NCBI RefSeq assembly: GCF_002688585.1 | Contig: NZ_CP024034.1 | Span: 735,501 to 799,500, forward strand | Source of the DNA: Candidatus Fonsibacter ubiquis | Lineage (GTDB): Bacteria; Pseudomonadota; Alphaproteobacteria; Pelagibacterales; Pelagibacteraceae | Direction: 5' to 3' | DNA length: 64,000 nucleotides | Shown here: positions 50,871 to 58,716 of the stretch, piece by piece | How the letters are laid out: each line of letters starts with the position of its first letter | Position numbering within the stretch: the stretch's first letter is position 1 | Notes under the pieces: generated by a model | What the model saw: only the letters and a program-made list of their open reading frames with translations | Database searches by the model: none | What the model was told of the DNA's origin: nothing | Translations under genes and position numbers: made by a program

Positions 50871-51885
50871 ATATTGCTTCCTCCAGCTGAAAATATTTTT
50901 CAAGATTTAAAGAAGATCTTTTAAATTCAAATGAATTATCTTTGATTTTTATTGCATAACGCAATTTTGCAGACCGTGCTCTATTATTTTTTTTTACCTC
51001 TTTTTCAGAAGCAACAACAGGTTTTCTACTTACAATATTTAATATATTAAAATTTTCATTTTGGTTATTTTCAGGCAAATACCTAGAGGTTCCCTTTTTT
51101 TTATTTGAAAAAAAATCAAAAACTTTTTTAACTAATTTGTCCTCTAAAGAATGAAAAGTAATAACAACAATCTTTCCATCAATAGATAAATTTTTTATGC
51201 CAAAAATCAAACCCTCGTAAAGCTCGGTTAATTCTTTGTTAACAATCATTCTAATTGACTGAAATATTTTTGCACAAGAGTCGACTTTATTATATTTATT
51301 ATTTTTATATCTTTTTGCTCTCAAAATAATCTCTACCAATTCTTGCGTTGACGTTATTTCTTTATCTTGCCGTTTTTGCACTATCAATTTTGCTATTAAT
51401 CCTGAATCCCTATCTTCCCCAAATAAATTAAAAATATTTTTTAAATTTTTTTGATCAAGTTTATTTACAATATCATGGGCTGAAATATTATTTTTTCCCA
51501 TAGTCATTTTTAATAGTCCATCTTGTCGATAAGAAAAGCCTCTTTCAGGATTATCAATTTGAAACGAAGAAAGACCAAGATCAAAGATTATAGCAACAGG
51601 AGTTTTTTGGAAATTTCTTTCGCTTAAAATATTTTGTAAATTACTAAATTTATCATTAATAAATTCGAACCTTTTATTGTACTGTTTGCTTATTACTTTG
51701 GAAAATGGTTCTACAAAATTATCTCGATCTAGAGATAGAACTTTCGTATTTTTTTTAGATAATATTTTTTTTGTAATTCCACCTCCACCAAAGGTGCAAT
51801 CAACATATAGTCCTGATTTATATGGAGTTAATATTCTATCAATTTCTTCCAACATCACTGGAATGTGATTAAATTCCAGTGACAT
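50863..51885 (-). CDS. rsmH: 16S rRNA (cytosine1402-N4)-methyltransferase
   Basis: This 340-residue methyltransferase has HIPVMLEEI at the start, the SAM site YVDCTFGGGGITKKIL, IIFDLGLSSFQIDNPERGFSYRQDG and FHSLEDKLVKKVF. It methylates C1402 in the ribosomal P site. It starts 27 bases after ftsZ and overlaps ftsL by 8 bases. In the common cluster order it follows mraZ directly; here ftsZ stands between. Confidence 0.96.
   Translation of the reverse strand: MSLEFNHIPVMLEEIDRILTPYKSGLYVDCTFGGGGITKKILSKKNTKVLSLDRDNFVEPFSKVISKQYNKRFEFINDKFSNLQNILSERNFQKTPVAIIFDLGLSSFQIDNPERGFSYRQDGLLKMTMGKNNISAHDIVNKLDQKNLKNIFNLFGEDRDSGLIAKLIVQKRQDKEITSTQELVEIILRAKRYKNNKYNKVDSCAKIFQSIRMIVNKELTELYEGLIFGIKNLSIDGKIVVITFHSLEDKLVKKVFDFFSNKKKGTSRYLPENNQNENFNILNIVSRKPVVASEKEVKKNNRARSAKLRYAIKIKDNSFEFKRSSLNLEKYFQLEEAIYA
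50878..50884 (-). promoter_or_regulatory. Strong Shine-Dalgarno that fixes the ftsL start
   Basis: GGAGGAA on the minus strand lies inside the last codons of rsmH, 7-9 bases before the ATG at 50870. It is one of the few full-strength sites in this window, where most internal genes of overlapping pairs have none. It supports the short FtsL over the TTG-initiated longer form. Confidence 0.75.
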
Positions 51886-51912
51886 AAGAAGAAATTTTTC
51901 TTTAATTGATCT

Positions 51913-53370
51913 CTAATTAGTTTGACGTCTTAAAAAGGCAGGAATTTCAAGATCTACTTTTTCTTCATCGGTAAGATCATGTCCTAAATCTTTAAAAAAC
52001 TGTGATGAGCCTTCTTTATTACTAGAAATATCTTTCAAGCTTTCATCTTCAGAAAATAATTTTGGAAAGGACGCTACCTCTTCAACTATTTGTGTATTTT
52101 CTTTTTGACTCAATAAACTTAAATCTTCAGAAGAAATTTTTTGTTCTTGAGAAAGATTTGAATTCACAACCTCTTCTTGAACGCTCATGTGATTTAATGT
52201 TTGATTGTTTACTTCATTAACATGTGAAGTTTCTTGAAACATATCAAGTGCTGTTGCCCCATTAGTCATCGCCTGAGGTGCTGACTGAGTTACATAATTT
52301 GGAACAAAAGACTGATTTGGCCTGTTGTAAATAGTGCTATATCCGTTGTTTCTATTATTAATATGTCTCATCATGCTAACTACAGGCTTATTATTTATAG
52401 CGGCTTCACCACCTAAACCAGTTGCAACAATAGAGACTCTCATTTTCCCACCTAAAGACTCTTCAAATGTAGAACCAACTAAAATTTCAGCTGAAGGATC
52501 AACTTCTGCCCTAATTTTATTTGCCGCTTCATCCACTTCAAATAAAGTAATATCATTACCACCAGTAATGTTTATCAAAAGACCTTTGGCTCCTTTTAAT
52601 GAGTAGTCATCAATCAAAGGATTAGATAAAGCTGCCTCAGCAGACATTACCGCTCTTTTATCTCCTTCTGCTTCTCCAGTACCCATCATAGCTTTGCCCA
52701 TGCCCTTCATTACTGTCTCTATATCGGCAAAATCTAAATTAATAAGACCCGGCTTAACAATTAAATCTGTTACCCCTCTTACTCCCTGCATTAAAACATT
52801 ATCAGCCATCTTAAATGCTTGTGGGAAAGTTGTCTTTTCATTAGCAACTTTAAATAAATTTTGGTTAGGAATTATAATACTTGTATCAACATATTTTTTT
52901 AATTCTTCCAAACCTCTTTCAGCAACTTTTAATCTTCCAGGTCCTTCAAAAATAAAAGGCTTTGTAACAACAGCTACTGTTAATAAATTTAAATCTTTAG
53001 CTGCACGCGCAATAACAGGTGCTGCTCCTGTTCCTGTACCACCACCCATACCAGCAGTGATAAAAACCATGTTTGCGCCTTGCAAAAGATTTATTAATTC
53101 ATTTAAAGTTTCTTCTGCTGCAGCTTGTCCAATATCTGATTTTGCTCCAGCGCCAAGACCTCTTGTTAAGTTTGTTCCAAGTTGAATTTTGCATCCAGCT
53201 TTATTAAATCTTAGAGCTTGTGCATCAGTATTTGCTGCCACAAACTCAACTCCTTGAATTCCGTAATCGATCATATTATTAATAGCATTGCCACCTGCTC
53301 CTCCAACACCTAAAACAACTATTCTAGGTTTTAACTCTCTCAACTCTGGTACATTTATTTTTATTGCCAT
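51913..53370 (-). CDS. ftsZ: Cell division GTPase FtsZ
   Basis: This 485-residue FtsZ has the GTP-binding loop [10 protein letters not shown] at residues 109-118, [13 protein letters not shown], the [12 protein letters not shown]7 region and a C-terminal tail ending [11 protein letters not shown], the alphaproteobacterial form of the FtsA-binding peptide. Between them is a roughly 170-residue polar linker. It has a good ribosome binding site (AAGGGAG). It lies 35 bases after mraZ and 27 before rsmH, whereas it normally follows ftsA near the end of the cluster. Confidence 0.97.
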   Translation of the reverse strand: MAIKINVPELRELKPRIVVLGVGGAGGNAINNMIDYGIQGVEFVAANTDAQALRFNKAGCKIQLGTNLTRGLGAGAKSDIGQAAAEETLNELINLLQGANMVFITAGMGGGTGTGAAPVIARAAKDLNLLTVAVVTKPFIFEGPGRLKVAERGLEELKKYVDTSIIIPNQNLFKVANEKTTFPQAFKMADNVLMQGVRGVTDLIVKPGLINLDFADIETVMKGMGKAMMGTGEAEGDKRAVMSAEAALSNPLIDDYSLKGAKGLLINITGGNDITLFEVDEAANKIRAEVDPSAEILVGSTFEESLGGKMRVSIVATGLGGEAAINNKPVVSMMRHINNRNNGYSTIYNRPNQSFVPNYVTQSAPQAMTNGATALDMFQETSHVNEVNNQTLNHMSVQEEVVNSNLSQEQKISSEDLSLLSQKENTQIVEEVASFPKLFSEDESLKDISSNKEGSSQFFKDLGHDLTDEEKVDLEIPAFLRRQTN

Positions 53371-53405
53371 TTATTTCTCCCTTTAATGTTATTTATTTAT
53401 TTTCA

Positions 53406-53846
53406 TTATGACCATTTTAAATCTGATCTTAATGTCTTAGCTTTTTTTCTTGCCTCGTTTCTAAATTTTGAGAACTTTTGAGGTTCCCACATTTGAAATG
53501 TTTTTCCTTGTCCTACAAAGACAACCGTTTCTTTAATTCCAGAATGATCTAAAAGTTTTTTTGGAAGAACCACTCTTCCATCAGAGTCAAAATTTAATTG
53601 AAAACTGTCTGCAAGAATTGAGGTTGCAAATGTATCTCTATTTTCTTCAAATGGACTAAGGCTATCGATACTATCGCTTAATTTTTCAATTCTACTTTGA
53701 GGGCAAAATTCAATTGATGAATTTGTAAATGAAGGGTAACAAACAACACTGTTATATCCTAAGGATGATAAATGAGCTCTAAAACTAGCAGGCACAGATA
53801 CTCTGCCTTTCTTGTCTAATTTGTTTTCGTAAGTAGATATGAACAT
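53406..53846 (-). CDS. mraZ: Transcriptional regulator MraZ
   Basis: This 146-residue protein has two tandem SpoVT/AbrB-like halves: FISTYENKLDKKGRVSVPASFRAHL and, in the second, FQLNFDSDGRVVLPKKLLDHSGI. MraZ binds short repeats upstream of its own gene and damps the division cluster. It is the first gene of the minus-strand dcw run, and three repeats at 53911-53935 lie 65-90 bases upstream of the ATG. The protein is of normal length. Confidence 0.95.
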   Translation of the reverse strand: MFISTYENKLDKKGRVSVPASFRAHLSSLGYNSVVCYPSFTNSSIEFCPQSRIEKLSDSIDSLSPFEENRDTFATSILADSFQLNFDSDGRVVLPKKLLDHSGIKETVVFVGQGKTFQMWEPQKFSKFRNEARKKAKTLRSDLKWS

Positions 53847-53910
53847 TTGTTTTTTTTAAAAAAAAATTCCCACTAAATTTATTCATAAAATAGTTAGTAT
53901 TTATCATTTA

Positions 53911-53935
53911 TGGGTTATCATGGGATAGCATGGTA
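53911..53935. promoter_or_regulatory. Candidate MraZ operator, three pentamers spaced 10 bp
   Basis: TGGGT at 53911, TGGGA at 53921 and TGGTA at 53931 are spaced by exactly 10 bases, that is, 5-base spacers and one turn of the helix apart. MraZ boxes in E. coli are described as TGGGN repeats with 5-base spacers. Here the TGGGN orientation is on the plus strand while mraZ is read on the minus strand. The third copy is imperfect. Binding is inferred, not shown. Confidence 0.6.
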
Positions 53936-53951
53936 TATAATAGTAAGTCAA
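53922..53951 (-). promoter_or_regulatory. Possible promoter for mraZ overlapping the repeats
   Basis: On the minus strand TTGACT (53951-53946) is followed after 18 bases by TATCCC (53927-53922) preceded by TGC, an extended -10 form. The -10 sits inside the repeat array, which would let MraZ block RNA polymerase. The -10 is poor, so this is tentative. The surrounding 53847-54070 spacer (224 bases) is AT-rich and shows no gene. Confidence 0.35.
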
Positions 53952-54070
53952 TGGAGAAACGTTAAAAAAATATAATTAATTAAATATATTTGTTCTTATT
54001 TTGTTCTAAAAAAAATTATTAAATATTAATTACAATAATTAGATAAAATTTTAGGGAAAATTAGATAATT

Positions 54071-54432
54071 GCCAGTTAGTCTGTAAGCTGGGTTCTGTCA
54101 TTGAAAATGGTAATTTATCTAGGTCTACTGTCGCCAATAAACTCGAGCAACCAACCCAAGCAACTCACCCAAGATTAGGCTAGATTTAAATAAATTTAAA
54201 TCATGTTACTTCTATTTGGTCTTGCTCCCAGTGGGGTTTTCCATGCGGTTTTTGTTGCCAAAAACCCGGTGCGCTCTTACCACACCTTTTCACCCTTGCC
54301 TTGATAAGGCGGTTTATTTTCTGTGGCACTATCCCTGAGGTTACCCTCGCCAGCTATTAGCTGGCACTGTTATCTTGTGGAGCCCAGACTTTCCTCTTTG
54401 AAAATATCAAAGCTACCATTCAACTAACTGGC
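54071..54432 (-). ncRNA. rnpB: RNase P RNA, bacterial type A
   Basis: The 362-base RNA is closed by a perfect 10-bp P1 (GCCAGTTAGT at 54071-54080 with ACTAACTGGC at 54423-54432). Read on the minus strand it holds the universal blocks GAGGAAAGTCTGGGCTCC, AGGGTAACC, GTGCCACAGAAA, GGTAAGAGCGCACC, CCACTGGGAGCAAGACCAAATAG and ACAGAACCCAGCTTACAG. It trims the 5' ends of tRNA precursors with the RnpA protein. The gene lies between an amidase gene and mraZ, with a consensus promoter just upstream. Confidence 0.97.
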
Positions 54433-54441
54433 ATTAAAAAT

Positions 54442-54468
54442 ATTATAATAGAGTAAATTGAAATTCAA
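54442..54468 (-). promoter_or_regulatory. Predicted promoter of rnpB
   Basis: On the minus strand TTGAAT (54468-54463) and a perfect TATAAT (54447-54442) are separated by 15 bases. The -10 ends 9 bases before the mature RNA 5' end, so the primary transcript start would be only a few bases upstream of the RNA. The pair lies immediately after the amidase stop at 54472. The spacer is shorter than ideal. Confidence 0.55.
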
Positions 54469-54471
54469 CTA

Positions 54472-55194
54472 TTAAATGAATTTTTGTAAATTTTTCAATA
54501 TCAGATAACATTCTTGATCAAAATTACCATTAATCAACTGCTGCCTATATCTTCTTTGAAAAGCCTTAATAAAGTTTTTATCTAAAGAATTTATTGAAAA
54601 AACCTTGGAATATCCTAATTTTTTTATCATTTTTAGCATATTTTCCTTATTAAAATTGATTAATTTTTTTGATCTAAAATTGCTTATAAATTTTTCGTTT
54701 AGCGAATGCCAAATTGCTAGTTGATTTTTATGAAGTTTATTCCAAGGAAACTTTTCTCCAGGATCTTTTTTTCTACTTGGCGCAATATCTGAATGACCAA
54801 TAATATTAATATTTTGAATTTTAAATTTTCTTTTTAATATTCTTAATATTTTCATAAGTTGCATTATTTGTTTATTTGTAAAATTTTGATATCCATGTTG
54901 GTGTCCTTTGTTTTCAAGCTCGATGCCAATAGAATTTTTATTCAAATTTTTAAAATTAAACCAATTTGAAATTCCTGCATGCCAAGCAATATTATTATCT
55001 TTAACTAATTGTAGAATTTTTCCATTTCGACTAATCACATAATGACTGCTTACTTTATATTTACTATATAAAAGTCTTTCTACTGCTGATTGTAAAGTTC
55101 TCATTCCTGTATAATGGATAACAACAGCCTGAATTCTTCTTTTTTTTGTTCCGTAGGATGTATAGTTTTCTGACTTTAAGTAGTTAATTCTCAT
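54472..55194 (-). CDS. N-acetylmuramoyl-L-alanine amidase (Amidase_2, AmpD-like)
   Basis: This 240-residue protein has the amidase_2 zinc-site pattern: QAVVIHYTGMRTLQSAVERL with His, SSHYVISRNGKILQLV, AWHAG, IGIELEN and the IIGHSDIAPSRKKDPGEKFPW motif holding the second His and the Asp/Lys. A C-terminal stretch (about 180-240) resembles a peptidoglycan-binding helix bundle. It cuts the amide bond between muramic acid and the stem peptide. No signal peptide is seen, so cytoplasmic recycling of muropeptides is the likely role. Confidence 0.9.
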   Translation of the reverse strand: MRINYLKSENYTSYGTKKRRIQAVVIHYTGMRTLQSAVERLLYSKYKVSSHYVISRNGKILQLVKDNNIAWHAGISNWFNFKNLNKNSIGIELENKGHQHGYQNFTNKQIMQLMKILRILKRKFKIQNINIIGHSDIAPSRKKDPGEKFPWNKLHKNQLAIWHSLNEKFISNFRSKKLINFNKENMLKMIKKLGYSKVFSINSLDKNFIKAFQRRYRQQLINGNFDQECYLILKNLQKFI

Positions 55195-55290
55195 CAGTAT
55201 TTATAAAAACAGGGTTAAAAACATCAAATTTATTGAGTATTTTTAATATATAATTATTGAAAATATGTATATATAGACAATTTTAATAAT

Positions 55291-56046
55291 ATGAAAAAAA
55301 CATTATTAGCTATCACTTTTTTAGTTCTATTTAATTCAAAAACTATTTACGCGTCTAATCTGCCAGATTGTAACGAAAATATTAATAGATCTATTTTTAG
55401 TTTTAATATGACGGTCGACAAATATTTTTTTAAACCTGTTGCTGAAGTTTATAATGTTTTGCCAGTTGAAGTAAGAAGCGGAATAAATAATGCTTTGTTA
55501 AATATAGACTCTACTCTTTCAGTACCAAATCAAATTTTACAAGGAAACTTAGGTGAGGCAGTAGTATCTCTTTCAAGATTTGCAATAAATTCTACTGTTG
55601 GAATTCTTGGATTATTTGATCCAGCAACAGCTCTTGGAATTGAAAAAACAAATAGAGAGGACTTTGGTCAAACTTTAGCTGTTTGGGGAGTTGATCATGG
55701 TTGTTATGCTGTAGCACCATTCCTTGGGCCAACAAGTCCTAGAGATTTAGTTGGAAGAATTCTTGGAGTTTATGGAGACTACTTCTATATGATATCTGCT
55801 GGAGATAGGACGGCATTTGGTGAAAATCTTGGCGATACAGTTTACTGGTCAACAAAGGGTACTGAAATAGTTAACTTTAGATCACAAAATATTAAAAGTT
55901 CGGAAAATTTAGAAAAAAATTCTCTTGATCTTTATTCCGCATATAAAAGTTTGTATTTACAAAGAAGAGAAAACTTAGTTAAGAATGTTAAAAGATCAGA
56001 AACTCAGTACGGAGCAAGTGAAGACGAGTGGAAAAAAATTAGATAG
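55291..56046 (+). CDS. mlaA: MlaA/VacJ-type outer membrane lipid-asymmetry protein
   Basis: This 251-residue protein has the MlaA core: INRSIFSFNMTVDKYFFKPVAEVYN, LQGNLGEAVVSLSRFAINSTVGILGLFDPAT and VWGVDHGCYAVAPFLGPTSPRDLVG. It is thought to take phospholipid from the outer leaflet for return by the Mla system. The N-terminal signal peptide ends near YAS and lacks a lipobox; the first Cys is residue 27 in NLPDC, so it is probably not acylated like the E. coli form. mlaC follows after 18 bases. Confidence 0.88.
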   Translation: MKKTLLAITFLVLFNSKTIYASNLPDCNENINRSIFSFNMTVDKYFFKPVAEVYNVLPVEVRSGINNALLNIDSTLSVPNQILQGNLGEAVVSLSRFAINSTVGILGLFDPATALGIEKTNREDFGQTLAVWGVDHGCYAVAPFLGPTSPRDLVGRILGVYGDYFYMISAGDRTAFGENLGDTVYWSTKGTEIVNFRSQNIKSSENLEKNSLDLYSAYKSLYLQRRENLVKNVKRSETQYGASEDEWKKIR

Positions 56047-56064
56047 TACTTCTAATTAAAAATA

Positions 56065-56664
56065 ATGACTACTTTTCTTAAAAAAATTTTTTTTTATTTA
56101 AGTTTTATTCTAATAATTTCGTCAAATTCATATTCAGCAGAACCTAATGCTGAAGCTTTCGTTCTTAAATTGACCAATGAAGCAAAACTAATATTTAATG
56201 ATAAATCTCTTAACGTAGAAGCTAGACTAAAAAAACTTAATAATCTTTCACAGAGTTATTTAGATCTAGATGCGCTTGCTGGTTATACACTGGGTGATTA
56301 CCGTGATAAAGCAACGGCTTCTGAAAGAGATAATTTCAATAAATTATTTAGAGAATACTTTATAAAAAATATGTCTTCAAAATTAAATGATTTTGCAGAT
56401 CAAGAACTTAAAATTTTAGACTCAAAAAAAATCAATGAAAATAATATTATTGTTAGCACTAAAATATTTTCAAAAAAAGATGCCCAAGAAATTAATGTTG
56501 ATTGGAGAATTTACACAAAAGACTCCAAATTTCTTGCTCGAGATCTAGTTGTTGAGGGATTAAGTTTAGCAAGAACTCAAAAAGAAGAATTTGCATCGAT
56601 TATAGCTAGCAAAGGTTTTGTAGGCGTAATTAGCGCTTTAGAGAATTTTAATAAATCAAATTAG
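56065..56664 (+). CDS. mlaC: Phospholipid-binding protein MlaC
   Basis: This 199-residue periplasmic protein has a signal peptide (MTTFLKKIFFYLSFILIISSNSYSA) and the MlaC/Ttg2D pattern, including LDLDALAGYTLGDYRDKATASERDNFNKLFREYF and VDWRIYTKDSKFLARDLVVEGLSLARTQKEEFASII. It carries lipid between MlaA and the inner membrane MlaFEDB complex, whose genes are not here. It is the second gene of a two-gene unit with mlaA. It ends 2 bases before the converging tRNA gene region. Confidence 0.93.
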   Translation: MTTFLKKIFFYLSFILIISSNSYSAEPNAEAFVLKLTNEAKLIFNDKSLNVEARLKKLNNLSQSYLDLDALAGYTLGDYRDKATASERDNFNKLFREYFIKNMSSKLNDFADQELKILDSKKINENNIIVSTKIFSKKDAQEINVDWRIYTKDSKFLARDLVVEGLSLARTQKEEFASIIASKGFVGVISALENFNKSN

Positions 56665-56666
56665 AT

Positions 56667-56743
56667 TGGTGGGCCCGCAGGGATTTGAACCCCGGACAAC
56701 CCCGTTATGAGCGGGGGGCTCTAACCAGCTGAGCTACAGGCCC
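56667..56743 (-). tRNA. tRNA with CAU anticodon, probably tRNA-Ile2
   Basis: Read on the minus strand the 77-base RNA folds with acceptor GGGCCTG/CGGGCCC, D arm AGCTCAGCTGGTTAGAGC, anticodon stem CCCCG/CGGGG around CTCATAA and a T arm with TTCAAAT. CCA is encoded at the 3' end (56667-56669). The anticodon CAT is at 56707-56709. C4-G69 and C5-G68 in the acceptor and a 5' half close to that of tRNA-Ile(GAU) favour Ile2, which TilS converts to read AUA, over elongator Met. rpoD ends 47 bases upstream. Confidence 0.9.
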
Positions 56744-56769
56744 TTTTTAAAGGGATATAACATTAAATG

Positions 56770-56787
56770 TTTAGTTTATTAACTAAA
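56770..56787. other. AT-rich hairpin just after rpoD
   Basis: TTTAGTT at 56770-56776 and AACTAAA at 56781-56787 form a perfect 7-bp stem with a 4-base loop, 2 bases past the rpoD stop at 56790-56792. It is AT-rich and has no T-run on the rpoD strand, so it is not a good intrinsic terminator. It could still serve to stabilise the mRNA 3' end before the tRNA. It may also be chance. Confidence 0.25.
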
Positions 56788-56789
56788 TT

Positions 56790-58661
56790 CTAACTATCGA
56801 AGAAACTTTTTAATTGTCTTGATCTACTAGGATGTTTTAATTTTCTTAAAGCCTTGGCTTCAATTTGTCTTATTCTTTCTCGAGTCACTGAAAACTGCTG
56901 ACCCACTTCTTCTAAAGTATGATCGGTATTCATTCCTATTCCAAAACGCATTCTTAACACTCTTTCTTCTCTTGGTGTTAATGTTGCAAGAATTTTTGTA
57001 GTTGTATTTCTAAGTCCACTTTGAATTGCAGCATCAACTGGAATTAGTGCATTTTTATCTTCTATAAAATCTCCTAAGTTACTATCCTCTTCATCTCCTA
57101 CAGGCGTTTCCAAAGAAACAGGCTCCTTTGCAATTTTTAATACTTTTCTAACTTTATCTAACGGCATAGCTAATTTTTTAGCCAATTCCTCAGGGGTAGG
57201 TTCCCTTCCAAACTCACTCAGCATTTGTCTAGATGTTCTCACAATTTTGTTGATTGTTTCGATCATGTGAACAGGTATTCTTATAGTTCTAGCCTGGTCA
57301 GCTATTGATCTTGTAATAGCTTGTCTAATCCACCAAGTGGCATAAGTTGAAAATTTATAACCTCTTCTATACTCAAATTTATCAACCGCCTTCATAAGAC
57401 CAATATTGCCCTCTTGAATCAAATCTAAAAATTGAAGTCCTCTGTTTGTATATTTTTTAGCAATTGAAATAACTAATCTTAAATTTGCCTCGATCATTTC
57501 TTTCTTTGCAATTCTAGACTCTCTCTCACCTTTTTTAATTTTATTAACTAAAATTTTAAAATCTGATACTGGTAATCCTATATCTTTACTAATCTGGATT
57601 AATTTAGTTTTGATATTCTCGTATTCTTTCTTTTCCTTTGTAAAAAAATTATGCCACTTTTTATTTTCTCCTAAAAAACTTTCAAAATTAGGATTAATTT
57701 CGTTTCCTACATAAAATTTAATAAACTCTTCTCTAGGAATTCCGTGCTTAGAAGAAAGTCTTAAAAGTTCTCCATCAAAATTAATTAATTTTTTATTTTC
57801 TACATAGTTAAGTTGTACTAATTCTTCTTGGGTTGCTGGGTTTAATTGTAATTGTAAAATATCCTGACTAATCTCTTCTTTGATTGATTGGTAATTTTTT
57901 TCTTTGCTTGGGCTAAACTTTGATCTTGCAAGTACAGTATCGAGCTTTTCTCTTTGATAAGAAATTAGTTTTTTATAATTCTTAGATAGTTTTTCAAAAG
58001 TTTTTAAAATTTTTGGCTTAAGCTCTATTTCAAGAGCAGCTAAAGAGATATTATATTCATCGTTCTCTTCTTCAATGGCCTCTACACTTTTATTATCCGG
58101 ATCTTCTTCCTTATCTTTTTTTGATTTAGTTTCTTTAACCGTTTTTTCTAAAGTCTTGGCAGCTAAAGCTTTTGTAAAGTTTTCATCTTCTAAGTAATTA
58201 CTATCAAGATCAATAATATCTCTAACTAACATTTCGTTAGCATTTAACTTATCTTTCCATTCAAAGATTTTTTTTGCCATCAATGGACTTTCTGCCAATG
58301 CAGAAACCATTACATATTTTCCAGACTCTATTCTCTTAGCAATTGCAATTTCGCCTTCCCTAGATAGAAGCTCAACCCCTCCCATCTCTCTAAGATACAT
58401 TCTAATTGGATCGTCGCTTCTTTCAGAAGTTTTTTCAGCCTTTGGGGCTTCTTCTTTCGTCTTAACTTTAAAGTCAGATTTTTGCTTTACTAACGTTATA
58501 AGATTATCAAAAATATTTAAAACTGCTTTCTCTAAACTTTCAGGATTACTATTTCTTTTTCCTAAAGATTTTTTTAATTCTTCGTGAGTAATAAATCCTC
58601 GAGCTTTTCCACGCTCAAGTAATTTTTCAAATGATTTTGAAATAAGCTTGTCTGCTTTCAC
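56790..58661 (-). CDS. rpoD: RNA polymerase sigma-70 factor RpoD
   Basis: This 623-residue sigma factor has region 1.1 at the N-terminus, an acidic spacer with [41 protein letters not shown] (region 1.2), the region 2 core [50 protein letters not shown], region 3 and region 4 [28 protein letters not shown]. It directs housekeeping transcription. The start is GTG at 58661. It follows dnaG with a 55-base gap, as in the rpsU-dnaG-rpoD layout of many bacteria, but with yqeY in place of rpsU. Confidence 0.97.
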   Translation of the reverse strand: MKADKLISKSFEKLLERGKARGFITHEELKKSLGKRNSNPESLEKAVLNIFDNLITLVKQKSDFKVKTKEEAPKAEKTSERSDDPIRMYLREMGGVELLSREGEIAIAKRIESGKYVMVSALAESPLMAKKIFEWKDKLNANEMLVRDIIDLDSNYLEDENFTKALAAKTLEKTVKETKSKKDKEEDPDNKSVEAIEEENDEYNISLAALEIELKPKILKTFEKLSKNYKKLISYQREKLDTVLARSKFSPSKEKNYQSIKEEISQDILQLQLNPATQEELVQLNYVENKKLINFDGELLRLSSKHGIPREEFIKFYVGNEINPNFESFLGENKKWHNFFTKEKKEYENIKTKLIQISKDIGLPVSDFKILVNKIKKGERESRIAKKEMIEANLRLVISIAKKYTNRGLQFLDLIQEGNIGLMKAVDKFEYRRGYKFSTYATWWIRQAITRSIADQARTIRIPVHMIETINKIVRTSRQMLSEFGREPTPEELAKKLAMPLDKVRKVLKIAKEPVSLETPVGDEEDSNLGDFIEDKNALIPVDAAIQSGLRNTTTKILATLTPREERVLRMRFGIGMNTDHTLEEVGQQFSVTRERIRQIEAKALRKLKHPSRSRQLKSFFDS

Positions 58662-58716
58662 TTTATAAATATCTGTTTATTGAAGCAGTATATATATTTA
58701 CTAGGATGCAAAATTA

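Noticed and set aside
52694-53185. 163-codon open frame on the plus strand opposite ftsZ
   Set aside because: It lies fully antisense to the conserved GTPase domain of ftsZ, has no recognisable motif and is Pro/Ile/Ser-rich in the manner of a frame shadow.
56770-56787. rpoD-end hairpin as an intrinsic terminator
   Set aside because: The stem is all but AT and is not followed by a T-run on the rpoD strand, so I list it only as a hairpin.
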